Shown here: in pieces, positions 1 to 10,740 of the stretch
Layout: every line of letters begins with the position of its first letter
Numbering within the stretch: position 1 is the first letter of the stretch
Notes under the pieces: generated by a model
Told to the model about the DNA's origin: nothing
Seen by the model: the letters and a program-made list of their open reading frames with translations, nothing else
Database searches by the model: none
Program-made: the position numbers and the translations under genes
Assembly: GCA_015680685.1 (NCBI GenBank)
Contig: MNCI01007731.1
Location: 394,356 to 458,355 of the forward strand
From: Gnetum montanum
Lineage: Eukaryota > Streptophyta > Gnetopsida > Gnetales > Gnetaceae
Length of the DNA stretch: 64,000 nucleotides
Reading direction: 5' to 3'

Positions 1-601
1 TGGCCAATCTCCATTATGAAAACCTAGCAATGTTGACTGCTAGATGGCCATGGTTGGAGTTAGAAAAATAAGTGGCTAGCTCATATTTTCTATACAAGGC
101 CAAGTTCAAACACCACAAGGACACCAAGCAAAAGCTTGAGACTACTAACCCTAAATTCAAAGTTCTCAAAGGGTGATTTAGAGATCAACAATCTATCACT
201 AAGAACCTAGCTAGATGGATGAATGACTACCAGGAGCTGAAGAACATTATGAGAGCATTCGACATTGAATGTAAACACCAGGAGATGAAAAATATAATGA
301 GAGTGTTCAACATTGAATGTAATTAATTTTCTACCTGGTTTGTCAATGCTAAGGAGTTTTTTCCAACAATTCTGTATCCTAGGGATGTGCCCATTCCAAC
401 CCACATTGGAAAGTTACATGGATAGTGCATGATCCCCAAAGTAAGAAGGAGAAAATGAAAGCACTACTAGATGCTTTCTACCTCCCACCTAAAGTCATAG
501 CAGCAACAGGACAATCATAGCCACCTCAACCACTACCAGTGTGTGAAGCTAGTGAAGGTCCCTCAGAACCTTAGGAACCACCACCACCTAGGACCATTTG
601 A
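1..601 (+). pseudogene. C-terminal part of the extra ORF downstream of integrase (A1 copy)
   Basis: A broken reading frame ends at the stop codon at 599-601. It contains LARWMNDYQELKNIMRAFDI followed by DPQSKKEKMKALLDAFYLPP and a proline-rich tail ending in EPPPPRTI. Several in-frame stops interrupt it. The same protein tail is encoded on the minus strand at 29443-30000 in A2, so this is an element gene and not a host exon. It sits between integrase and the 3' LTR, where Athila elements carry env-like or additional ORFs. I do not recognise the protein family. A segment of about 40 bp around 255-325 is repeated (CATTGAATGTAA occurs twice), which is a local duplication. Confidence 0.6.
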
Positions 602-841
602 TCTTCTCAAATAAGTATCACACCATTAAGGAATGTGTTTTCTAATTTTGAACAGTTAAATCTTGCTTTTCAATTTTGTGTCCTGAACACCTTCATTTTT
701 TGTAATATGTTGATCTATACACTCTATTTTTTGTCAAGTTAGTTAGTTTGTTTTATGTGAAGACAAGTTAGTCAATAACCCCATACATTTTAAATTTTGT
801 AATAGAACTCAAGGACAAGTTTTCATTCAGTCATGGGGGTA
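602..841 (+). other. 3' untranslated region and polypurine tract of A1
   Basis: No gene is seen here. The stretch ends in CAGTCATGGGGGTA directly before the LTR. The same purine-rich motif lies just inside the 3' LTR of D (27283-27295), E (20465-20478, minus) and, degraded, A2 (29233-29246, minus). In this family it is the expected plus-strand primer for reverse transcription. Confidence 0.7.
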
Positions 842-1735
842 TGATGAGTTGCATTAAGTTGGTTGCATCAACAAGGCCTTGTCGACAAGGCCTAGTTGAT
901 GCTTCTTACCATGTGTTGACAAGGCCCCATTGATGCAGTATCAATTTTCTTGATTTTTTGCTATAAATATGCTCTTGTAGTCGCATTTATGGCATAAGTA
1001 GATTGTAGTTGCAATGGAGCTCTTTCATTTTTTCCATTCAAAAGTTAGAATTTTTTCCCCTAGTTCCCATAGTAGGAGTCATTAAGTGTACAAATCTTTA
1101 TTCGATAATTTTTGTACTTGAGCACGATAGTGTCTGCGGTAATAAAGACAAGCTTTCTAATAAGCCTTGTAGCACTTTTCATGGATTAGTTATTTTATTT
1201 ATGCATTTACTATTTTCAATTATTTATTAAATGTTTTCAATTAGTTATTAAATATTTTTAAGTTATCACATTAATGAGGTAATTAAGTGAGATAGATTAC
1301 AAGCATAAGTACAACTACTTCAACCCTCACACATATTTTCTTGGTAATCCCAGTAGCATTATTGCTTGGTTTACCTAGTAGTGTAGTGCTTGGTCACCTA
1401 GCAGTAGGTATGTGGGTTCAAGACATGTACAGAAAGTGGGAATGGATACTTATGTTAGGATTAGTTAATTAGTTAATCAAATTCCTTTTTATCTACAATT
1501 CAACCATCCAACTATAAAACATAAAAACAATAAAAATCAAATGCCTCAGTTACACTTAACCATACTAACGAACATCACAAGTGTAATTGGGAAGACAACG
1601 ATTGACCTAACGGCTAGGTTCACTTTCTAAAAGCCTAGTGTGCTAAAATGACAAAGTCTACAGAATTCGACTGGATCGCGTATGAATGCTTCATGATTAG
1701 TATGGTTGGATGTAGGGGTACCTTACTACTCATGA
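842..1735 (+). repeat. 3' LTR of A1
   Basis: The 894 bp repeat starts with TGATGAG and ends with CTCATGA. It matches, in reverse complement, the A2 LTRs at 28295-29232 and 43121-43986. A TATA box (TATAAAT) lies at 962-968 and an AATAAA at 1141-1146, so U3, R and U5 can be told apart. The U3 part is full of short AAGGCC and GATGC words, for example around 870-940. Confidence 0.85.
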
Positions 1736-2247
1736 GTATGGAATGCCACTAACCCAAAAAGTAGACTTTTTTGTGGTATTTGATTCATCAAGGTTTTCCT
1801 ATTGGTATACAATTCTTTCATTTAGGTGTTCATGACCCAAGATGTCCTATCTGCAACATGAAAGATACATTCATCCATTATTTTTTCATTCATCCCCTTG
1901 CTCATAGCTTTTGGACTTGGTATAGCAGGCATTTACATAGTTCTCAACCAATATTAAATGAAGTTTTATTTGGTGACACCTCAACTTCAAGGATTTCTAA
2001 TTCATATTTACTGTTTCTTTCAGCCTCATATTCTTTAAGCTATTTAAAACTTTCAATATAATGTAGTTTTTCATAGAGATTCTCTAGCTAATGTTCTTCC
2101 ATTGTTAGTTCAATGTGACATCATTTAATAGCTGATGCTTCAACTAAGTTCCTAAATATTCCTATTTTTATTTTTTATTTATTATTAACAAAAGCCTTCA
2201 TTAGGAAGAGAAAACCTATTTGGGTGCTTTTGAATGAGGGCAAGTTT
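1736..2247 (+). mobile_element. LINE fragment between A1 and B1
   Basis: This 0.5 kb lies between the A1 LTR and the B1 5' LTR. Its left half encodes the zinc-binding end of a non-LTR reverse transcriptase (see 1755-2061). The right half (2062-2247) is AT-rich and shows no clear domain. No poly(A) tail or target duplication is evident. Confidence 0.6.
1755..2061 (+). pseudogene. zf-RVT domain of a LINE reverse transcriptase (fragment)
   Basis: The translation follows the plant zf-RVT pattern: a W-x-L-x-H-x-G-x-P-x-G start, then HDPRCPICNMKDTFIHYFF and a P-x-A-x-x-FW segment. The cysteine and histidine spacing (C-x2-C ... H) matches the domain found at the C-terminus of plant L1-type reverse transcriptases and their host relatives. 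A frameshift just before 1771 separates it from the preceding residues VDFF. Nothing of the polymerase core or the endonuclease is present, so this is a dead 3' scrap. A host zf-RVT protein fragment is the less likely alternative. Confidence 0.7.
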
Positions 2248-4790
2248 TGTCACATTTACACCATTTAATGAAGCAATGTTTTATTTAAAAGATCATGATG
2301 AAGACTAAATTGCCTAATGTAGTTTCTACTAGTGATTACATGAAAAACTGCTAGTACAAAAAGAGTTAGATTATTTACTTGAGGGAAATAATATGAGGCA
2401 TGATTAAATCATGAACAATGTTGAGGAGAAAATGAATGGGAAGTATCTTTAAGGTAATACTTCAAGCTTAAGTATCTATAATGCTAGGGCAGAAAAAAAA
2501 ACAAAAGTTTAGATTATGGAATTTATGAAAGTTGAGTGGCAAGCCAAAGGTTTTGAAATTGGTATTTTTCCTATGAAAATTTTATGAGATTTCATACTAG
2601 AATTCATGTTTGTAACCAAAATGCACAAGGTATTTGATTCCTTGTACAAGATGGCTTTGTACAAGCCTATTAAGTATTTGATATTTTAATATTTCAAGAA
2701 TGTTCATACCTTTAAGAAACAAAGATAAGGTTGAAAATTCTCCCATTTAGAGTAGCTTATAAAAGATGGATTACTACTACAATTAGCAATGATAATAATA
2801 GTTTTGAGGGAAAAAATCAATCCAATAAGACCATAAGAAAATAACACAAATAATAATAAAATATTTAGAATCAATATCAAGCCAAAACTGTGCACAAATC
2901 CTACAACTTAGAAGAAAAAAGCTTTAAAAATTTAAGGTTCTATTTTAATAGTTGATTTATAATTAAAGATGAAATTGTATCAACAAGAGATTGTACAGAA
3001 ATTGGAAAAAAAATTCCAGGACAAGCATCACCTTACAGCATCAAACAAAAATAAATTCCTATTTCAATCACTATGGATTTATGTAGAACATATTATCTGT
3101 AATGGAAACCAAACTACGACAAGCATTTGGAAGGCTGCTATTACCATGATAATGGTAAAGGTGGTGGAAACAAGAAATCCTTTAAAAATTTACATTCAAG
3201 ACAACGAAAATGCTTCATGATGACCTAGAGACAGACATGGAATACAAGGATTATTGTGGCAATGAAAATAGGCCACAAGGCATAGTGGGAAAATGACTAA
3301 CAAGGTAGTGAATGTGTACAAATGACATTGTTGTACGAGTAGCATATTCACTAGTAGTAGGGGCAAATAGAAATTATGCAGCTCTTTCTATGTCATTAAC
3401 AATGGACACTCAAGCATGAAATCTACCATTGAAAATGGAGGTGTGGTTCTGAGACTTCACTGACAAAGGGTTCCATGGAATCTATGGTTACAGGGTGGAG
3501 ATAGTGATGGAATTAAGGCAAATGGCAAAATGACCTCTTGATGTAAAATGAAGGTAATATGGTTTGTGGTACAATGGATGTGGGGACATATGAACCTTAC
3601 AAAAAAATGATATATCAACCATGATGTATAACTATGTATGGGATCAAAGATACATGGCCTTCATAATGAATATTTTCAAAAATTAAATTACATTTGGCAA
3701 AATTTTAAATATAAAAAGGAGGATAGGGTTTAAGTTTTGTGAAAAAAAGAATTTATAAATATCTAGTAAATTTAATTTTTAGGAAATTGAAATTTTGCAT
3801 AGATAACTATCTTCTTTGATATTTGTGATGTGACACTTACCAGCTATGGCATATTTTTTTCTAATTTTTGTAACTTCCTTTGATATTTGTTACCAAGGAA
3901 ACACTTGGCAATCATAGCTCAAATTTCTAATAACTTTCTATGGAAGTTATAACTTCTAAGGTGGTAATAAATTAATTGCCTAGATATTTGTAATATCCTT
4001 AACTTTTCATGATTATTGTAACTACCCAAAGCCACTATAAAAAGGCTTCAAAGGTAATGTGAAAAGGGGGAATTAGGTGAAGCAACTTATAAGAAGATTG
4101 AAGATTGTAAAAACATGGCTTGTTAAAGACATCAATTTATTTTCCTTTTTTTAAATTTTGTGAGTTCATTTCCTCCCATTTTGTTTTAGTTACATAGTTA
4201 ATGATTTAGATAGTATCATGCTTGACATTTCATTTTGGGATTTTTTCTAGGTTTCTTTTATAGCTCTATTCATGTGCAATATTAGACTTCTATTAAGATT
4301 TTCCATAGAAGAGCTTATGTTGTTGAAAATCCTCAAGAACAATTTAATAGTAATGTCTTAATGAATTTTCCTATTTTGAGTATAGAAAATCTAGGAAAAT
4401 ATTTTGTATTTTGAAACAAATGAAATAGCTTCTTTATTTTTAAAGTGTATTGCCTTGGTATTTCAATTGAGAAATTATCAAATTTTTTGAAAGCTTTGTT
4501 GAATGCAATCCTTAACAACTTTTAACCAGCCAAAATAAAGACTTGTACTTTGTCATTTACATAGCAATTCTTGGTAGTATGATAAGATTTTCTTTATGAA
4601 ATTGAATATTGAGCTTAGAAATTTTGGAAAATTCATAGTTATTGAATTAGGAATATATTTATTGTGAAGTGTTTTCCTCATGTCAATTTATCTTGCTAAA
4701 TATTTGAGATTTCATGCAATTTTTCTTTCTTCTCTTCCTCTTTATAAGTCCATTGAATCTTGCTCTATTTCTAGTTTTCTTGTGGAATTT
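2248..4790 (+). repeat. 5' LTR of B1 (right end not resolved)
   Basis: It starts with TGTCACATTTACACC and is repeated from 12093 (TGTCACATTTTCACC). The alignment to the 3' LTR pieces can be followed to about 4790, so the LTR is at least 2.5 kb. The true right end cannot be fixed because the corresponding part of the 3' LTR is outside the window. I found no clear primer-binding site to mark the boundary. Small open frames inside are chance ORFs. Confidence 0.75.
4036..4043 (+). promoter_or_regulatory. TATA box of the B1 5' LTR
   Basis: TATAAAAA lies in the context CCACTATAAAAAGGC, with transcription running rightward into gag. The same box is preserved in the 3' LTR at about 28280-28287. It lies between the positions equivalent to the D target (4022-4026) and the A2 target (4045-4049). 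Confidence 0.6.
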
Positions 4791-5551
4791 TCTCTTTGGG
4801 AAAACTTAGTAGTAAATTTGTAGAATTTTGCTAAAACTTTTTAGGAAAATTTTATTTGTTACAAAAATTGTACTATAGGGACCATGTAGACTAAATGATT
4901 TAACAAGACAAGAATCTCCAACAACTCATAGTATTTGATAAAGATAGTTGAATTTCTTTTATGATACTAATTATAGTTTCATACACAACCCAATCATTAA
5001 CAGTAAACACATCCTCACAATTAGTTCATTTTTTAACTACTAAGTTTATTTGGAGGTATTTGGGCCTTGGTGTTCTCAAAGACTAGCAAGAACCTAAACC
5101 CTATTTGAAGAACACCTTGGATCCCATGACTTCCCAAGGTCACAAGACCTAGAGGCCAACCAATGCTAGTGGCCTAGTCCCAAATGGCGTCAATAGTTCT
5201 TTTGGCACTACAAGGAGGGCTGAAATTTTATCCTCTAAGTTCACAAGCTTGATAGTCCTAGCACACCAATAGCTCTTTATTGTTAGAAAGGCTTTAGAAA
5301 TTAGGTACTATGTTCAGTTCATGACCAATAAGATTGATAGTTTGGAAGATTTCAAAGGTTCAAAATAAATTCTTAATTATAAGACTAATTATTCACCAGA
5401 AGAAGAACAGAAAAAGGTTTTTGAGTTTGGAATAAGTAGTGGAGTAAAGACCAGAAAGATAAGAAGATCACCCCTTCCATATGGTTAATTAGTCTATAGG
5501 AGAAGGTCAAAGAAATATAAGAGTATAGCCACCAAAAGGAGTTCTAGTAAG
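4791..5551 (+). other. B1 leader between LTR and gag
   Basis: AT-rich sequence. It contains a fragmentary plus-strand frame around 5090-5520 but no domain that I can name. The right end of the LTR must lie somewhere in its left part. Confidence 0.4.
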
Positions 5552-6900
5552 ATGGAAAATCCACAACTAATGAATCCTTAGTAAAGAGTTACACCATTAG
5601 GATTTCAAAACTACAACAATATTCATAAGGTGGATTATAAATATTTACTTGATCCTTTTATTCTTGGAAAAGCTTACTTAATTGAAGGGTATATCCATAT
5701 ATTTGAGTTAGCTTTGGCACATGCAAATATTCAACATCAAGATCAAGCTTGTAGATTTTTTGTAGAAAATTTAAAGGATATGGCTCAAATTTGGTATTCA
5801 AGCTTGCCAAGCAATAGTATCACAAGCTGGGATGATATGAAAAGTATTTTCTTGGCCCATTTTGGAAATCTATTGGATCAACAATGACTATATTATGGAG
5901 TAGTATAAGCCAAACAAGGGGTTAAGGAGTCTATTAGAGATTTCAACATTAAGTTTCAATGAATTTGTGGACTTTGTCAAAGATAATATAGACCATCAGA
6001 TGAAATGCCTAGAGATAGTTATCTTAAGGTTGTGGATCCCAATATTTCAATCTAGTTGACAAGAACTCCAAACTTGCTAACAGTAAATGACTACTGTATT
6101 AAAGCTATACAGTTAGAAAAACTATTGAACTTGAATCATAAAAAAATTAACACAACTCAAAAAAGAGAAGAAAAAATGATGATTCATGTACAAGATTTTT
6201 CTCAATTTAAAGCATTACTGGGCCCATCTTCTGTTAAAATAGAGCAAGAGTTTGAAAGAAAAGAATATGAAAATGGACAATTAATGAGAAACTTGTCCAA
6301 CAAAGTAGTGAAACTAGAAAAAGCTTTGAAAAAAGTTAAAATCAATGAAGAAATAAAAAATAGAAAACATAAACATCAAGATACTAATTTAGTAGAAGAT
6401 GAGGATGAAAGTGATCTTATTATGTCCAACTTCCTTGATATTGCATAGGATGATGAGCTATCTAGTGTTCATTATGTAAGCAAATCTTCTATCAATGGAT
6501 CTAGTGATACTTCCTCTATATCAAGTTTTGAAGAAGATATATCATTAGATGAGGAGTGTAACAACAATGAAGAAAATGGATATAATCTATGATCAAAAGA
6601 AAGATTAATAACTTCTAGGCCTCCAAACGTTATTTTTGACTCATATACTAAGAGAAAGATTTTTGAACCAAGTAGAAGAAAGAAAAATAAAAGTCAAGAA
6701 GATCAAATAGAACAAAGTACTCAAAATCAAACTTTTAATAAATGGATGAAGAAACCAAGCTTTTATGGAGATGGAGAATATGATTTAATTCAATATCTCA
6801 AATATATCAGGACAAACATTAGCATATATCAATTGTTACATATTGAAGATCATCAAAGAAAGGGTCTAGAGTTCATTAAAGGTAAACAAAGAGTTGGAGA
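5552..6900 (+). pseudogene. gag of B1 (degraded)
   Basis: One reading frame from the ATG at 5552 runs through several stops to about 6900 and continues in frame into the protease. A retrotransposon gag domain lies at about 5660-5890 (residues FFVENLKDMAQIWYSSLP, then W-D-D-M and F-x-x-HFG), the usual capsid signature of plant Ty3/gypsy gag. A lysine- and glutamate-rich segment at 6230-6420 looks like a coiled coil. An acidic and serine-rich stretch follows. I see no CCHC zinc knuckle. The shared frame shows that gag and protease were once one polyprotein. Confidence 0.75.
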
Positions 6901-7473
6901 GCCATAGTTAAGCTATGTGTCCAATAATGATGAGAAAAGAAAAGCTACCTATGATTACAATCCTAATAGTGAAGCTAATCCTTCTCTTTTCACAATGAAG
7001 TTAAAGGACACATATCTTCATAATTGTTTAGTTGATTCTAGAGCTACATCCACTATTATGATGTTATCTATATGCAAAAAGCTTAGTTTGATTCTTGAAA
7101 AATCAAATAAAAGGATTGTTCAAGTGGAAAAAAGTAGAGTAAAAATTATGGATCAATTACCACATGTCCTATTATAAATTGTTTCTAAACCCATATCAAA
7201 AGCAGAGTGACTATTCAAGTAGCAGATATACTAGAGTCACATAGTCTTTTTTTGAGTAAAAGTTGGAGTAAAAATTTCTCAAGTTACATATCAATAGATT
7301 ACTCACATATGTGGCTACCTTGGAAAGGAGATTCAAATCAAATATATATTTATAGTGAGCCTTTGATGAATGAAAACATTACTTCAAATGGAAAGAACAA
7401 AATTGTTGAAATAAGAGCTTTTGAAACTAGAATTTGCACACTTCAAGAAATTGATAACTTGGAGAAAGAATAA
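6901..7473 (+). pseudogene. Retropepsin of B1 (degraded)
   Basis: The aspartic protease that cuts the element polyprotein. The active-site region reads LVDSRATSTIMML from about 7028, where the family has D-S-G-A-T. The glycine after D-S is now arginine, which should inactivate the enzyme. After a stop and frame change at 7175-7207, the C-terminal half is recognisable as SLFLSKSWSKNFSSYISIDY and then WLPWKGDSNQI. This pattern is common in plant elements that carry an RNase H between protease and reverse transcriptase. It lies directly after gag and before the RNase H at 7485. Confidence 0.75.
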
Positions 7474-7484
7474 TCTCAAGATGA

Positions 7485-8066
7485 GAGCAAATGGGAACTA
7501 TACTTTAATGGTTCTTGTAACTCAAAAGTGTTGGATCTAGAGTAGTTCTAATAAAAGATAATTTCCCAAAAATATTCAAGGAAATTCATCTATCTTTCCC
7601 TTATATGAATAACAAGGTTAAATATGAAGCTTTATGTATTGGAATTAAGATAATATTAAAAAAATGAATCAAGGAAATCATCATAAAGGGATACTCAAGA
7701 TTAGTTTATGAATAGATTAAGGGTAATTGTGTAGTAAAAGGCTCATTCTTGTGACCCTATAAATAGTTTTTCTGCAAAATATTGGATCAATGTTAATACT
7801 ACAAAATGGAACATATAGGTAGAGAAGATAATTATATACCAGATGACTTAGCAAAGGTAGCTTCATCATTAGATGTGAAAGGGATAGAAAGTTATGAAGG
7901 TGTATTGATCGAGAATGAATATCAGACATCAGTACTAGATAACATAAAACATTTACAAGTATTCAAAGATGACAATCAATTTCTTATATTCTTGAGAAAT
8001 AAACAAGAATTTAAAAGTCAAATCATACCTAAAATAACATCAATGTTTAAGAAAATTCCATTTTGA
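7485..8066 (+). pseudogene. Second (archaeal-type) RNase H of B1, located before RT
   Basis: The translation shows WELYFNGSCNSK, a frameshift near 7530, then VGSRVVLIKDN, NNKVKYEALCIGIKI, the degraded GYSRLVYE motif and a final MEHIGREDNYIPDDLAKVAS. The last segment is the H-x-x-R-E-x-N-x-x-x-D-x-LA signature of the archaeal-like RNase H of plant Tat-type elements. The first catalytic Asp (YFDG) is now Asn (YFNG), and the GDS motif is GYS. The tail (LDNIKHLQVFKDDNQFLIFL) resembles the linker seen before RT in related plant elements. In this element the domain precedes RT, whereas in C it follows RT. Confidence 0.8.
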
Positions 8067-8379
8067 AAAGGGTGATTGACTATGAACATGTGTTTATCAA
8101 AAATTTTCTTATAAAAAAAAATATACAGCATTAGATGATCAAGCTTATGAAGTAGTGAATTTTGGATCTACTGAGATACCAAATATGTTAAATGTCATAA
8201 AGGAAAAAGATTCAATTTTCAAGAAAAGTCTATTATTAGTCCTAAAAATAATTTAAAAAAATTTTCTTGGTCTTATGATAATCTTAAAATTTTCAGATGA
8301 AATGTGATGACACATAAAAAACTTTTAATATAAGGTTGCAAGATAGTTAAATAAAACAAAGGAAATCACATCCACCATT

Positions 8380-8945
8380 TAAGCGAAAAATAAAATCTGA
8401 GATTAAAAAGTTATTACAAGCCCAAATTATATACCCAGTCTAATATTTGACATGGCTTGCTAACCTTGTGCCTATAAGGAAAAGAATGGCAATATTAGAC
8501 TTTGTGTGTATTTTAGAAATTTGAATGAAGGCTCTAAAAAAGATCAATACTCACTTCCTAGAATTGATGAGATGTTGATCAAAGTATCAGGTTGTTAGAT
8601 ATATTCTTTGTTAGATGGTTTTTCTGGCTATAGTTAAATTATGGTAGATAAGAGTGATATATATAAAACATGTATCACTAAATGGGGAACTTACACTTAC
8701 CAAAGAATTCCATTTGGATTATCAAATGCTAGAGATACTTTTCAAAAAGTAATGGATTTAGTTTATAAGGATTTAATAGGCAAGTTTGTTGTGGTTTATT
8801 TGGATGATATCACTATGTTTTTAAAAAGGAAGGAAGATCATATTGGTCATCTTAAACAAGTTTTTGACAGATGTCATGAGTATAGTATCTCATTGAATCC
8901 TATGAAATGTGTCTTCAAGTTAAATATAGAAGTTTACTAGGTCAT
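8380..8945 (+). pseudogene. Reverse transcriptase of B1 (degraded)
   Basis: The fingers and palm are recognisable: residues CVYFRNLNEGSKKDQYSLP, then SLLDGFSGYS, then from 8641 a clean stretch with W-G-T-Y-x-Y-x-RIPFGLSNA, F-Q-K-V-M and the catalytic motif VVYLDDITMF (YLDD Asp pair from 8803). The stretch ends with SLNPMKCVFKLN at about 8930, where a stop interrupts the thumb. The YLDD motif itself is intact. Stops before 8641 and after 8938 make the gene nonfunctional. Confidence 0.85.
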
Positions 8946-9530
8946 GTAATTTGTCAAGAAGGAATTGCTATAAATAATTCTTGATTTCAAGTAGTACAAA
9001 ATATTAAGCATCCTACATGTAAAAAGTCTCTTACATCTTTCTTTGGAAAGATAAATTTCATTAAGAAATTTATTCTTGGATTCACTAAAATTACGAAACC
9101 TTTGATGCATATGCTAAAGAAAGATGTCCTACTAGAGAAAACACTAGAATCAAAGAAGGATTTATCATAAATTAAGAAAGCCATTTAAGAAGCTTCTTAC
9201 TTAGTAAAGCTAAAAGTGAAAGAAGAATTTTGGTTATATGCTTTTGCTTCAAATGATTTAATTGTTGTTATTTTAACTTGAAAGGATGAAGGTCAAGATG
9301 AACCAATCAAATTTTTTTCATAGCAATTAAAAGGTTTAGATTTAAATTATTTAGACATTTCATAGTTATTAATGCACTTCAACATTCCAAATATTATTTG
9401 GAAAGCTCATTAGTTCACATTATGCTAATAGAGCTTGCGGTTAAATAATTCTAAGACCAAAATGAAATTGAATTGAAGAGAGAAAAGTGACTCATAAATC
9501 TTCAAGGTTTTAGATTTTCATTGAAAATAT
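8946..9530 (+). pseudogene. RT connection and Ty3/gypsy RNase H of B1 (degraded)
   Basis: Several frames are needed to read it. The segment F-W-L-Y-A-F-A-S-N-D near 9228, the FFSxQLKGLDLNYLDI part near 9310 and the following residues match the first half of the usual gypsy-type RNase H, with its substrate-entry Asp lost. It is badly decayed. Together with the domain at 7485-8066, it gives B1 two RNase H domains, one on each side of RT. Confidence 0.6.
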
Positions 9531-10740
9531 GCAAAACCATTAAAGGAATGGTATTAGACAAGTTAATGGCTAGAGAAGATGAAGTATGTGTGCTGAAAAC
9601 TCATGAAAGAAATTGATACAATGAGATTCTAGAATTCCTTAATACATGAAAACATCCAAATAACTTAACTACAAGTCAAAAGAGAGCTTTCATAAAAAAA
9701 GTAAAAAAATTTATGATGAAAGATGGAATTTTATACAAAAAGGATTTCATAGGGGTTTTGTTGGAATGTGTTCACAATGATCAAATTGATCTTATCTTAG
9801 AACAATTCCATGACCATTCTAATTTATTCTATGAATCTCCTATGTTCACTATGAAACATATACTTCATTATGATTTTCATTGGCCTAGTATGTATCATGA
9901 TATTACTTTAAAAATTCAAAGATTTTACAAATGTCAAATTCATGGACCAAAATTAAAAAGGCTAAAGCCCTTTTAAAATCGGTAATTGCGAATATACCAT
10001 TTTAGTAATGGGGCTTAGATTTTATTGGTACAATTTCTCCTTTGAGAGCTAGACATAAGTTCATTCTCATAGCTATTGATTACTTTACTAAATCATTCAA
10101 AGCAAAGGCTCTAAAAAAAAGTTCAGCATCAAACGTGATTAAGTTCTTGGAAGATTAGATTTTAAGTCATTTTGATTTTCCTGAAGTGTTGGTATTTGAT
10201 AATGGACCTACTTTTCAAATTGAAGAGTTTATAACATGGGCATCGAAAAAATCCATCTTTCTATTTTCCTCTTTGAATTATTATCCTCAAGCAAATGGCT
10301 TAGCTAAATTTAGAAATAAAAAGAATATTTCCTATATTAAGAAGTTAATAGATGGGAATCTAGGAAATTAGATTGATTACTTACAATCTGAATTATGGAC
10401 TAATCATATTAAATTTAAGAAGGCTATTGAAACGTCAGCTTATAACTTAGTCTACAATTTACCTGCAAGAATTATGAATAAGATTATAAGTTTAGCCTCA
10501 AATTTTGTTCAAAAATATCGTGAAAAAAATGATATAGATAGAAGTTTCATGACTTTTCTCATCAAAAAGGAAGCTAAAATGAATAAAGCTAAAGATAATT
10601 TATTAAAGATTACTTCTCAAGGAAAAGGGTGGTTTGATAAAAAGGATTTGAAAAGAAATTTTAAAGTCAATGATGTAGTATTATTATGGAATATGAAGAA
10701 GTCAAATAAGTTTCGAGTAATATGGATTGATTCATTTTAG
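9531..10740 (+). pseudogene. Integrase of B1 (degraded)
   Basis: The zinc-binding N-terminal region lies at about 9713-9960 (QFHDHSNLFYESPMFTMKHI and a later C-x-x-H-G-P). The catalytic core starts with GLDFIGTISPLRARHKFIL near 10010, where the first Asp is kept. It continues with VFDNGPTF, whose Asp is at 10198, and YYPQANGLAKF, where the catalytic Glu should stand but Lys is read. A C-terminal part (NDVVLLWNMKKSNKFRVIWI) ends at the stop at 10738-10740. Frameshifts and stops separate the parts. Confidence 0.8.

Larger units (their letters stand above)
1..1735 (+). mobile_element. A1: 3' end of an Athila-like LTR retrotransposon
   Basis: The left edge of the window cuts this element. It keeps the end of a downstream extra ORF, a short 3' untranslated part, a polypurine tract and a full 3' LTR. 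The same order is found on the minus strand in A2 at 29233-32290 next to its 3' LTR, and the two copies align along their length, including the DPQSKKEKMKALLDAF motif in the ORF. The 5' part lies outside the window, so no target duplication can be checked. Confidence 0.85.

Noticed and set aside
1009-1230. 73-codon plus-strand frame in the A1 LTR
   Set aside because: It spans the TATA to poly(A) part of an LTR and is not conserved in other copies.
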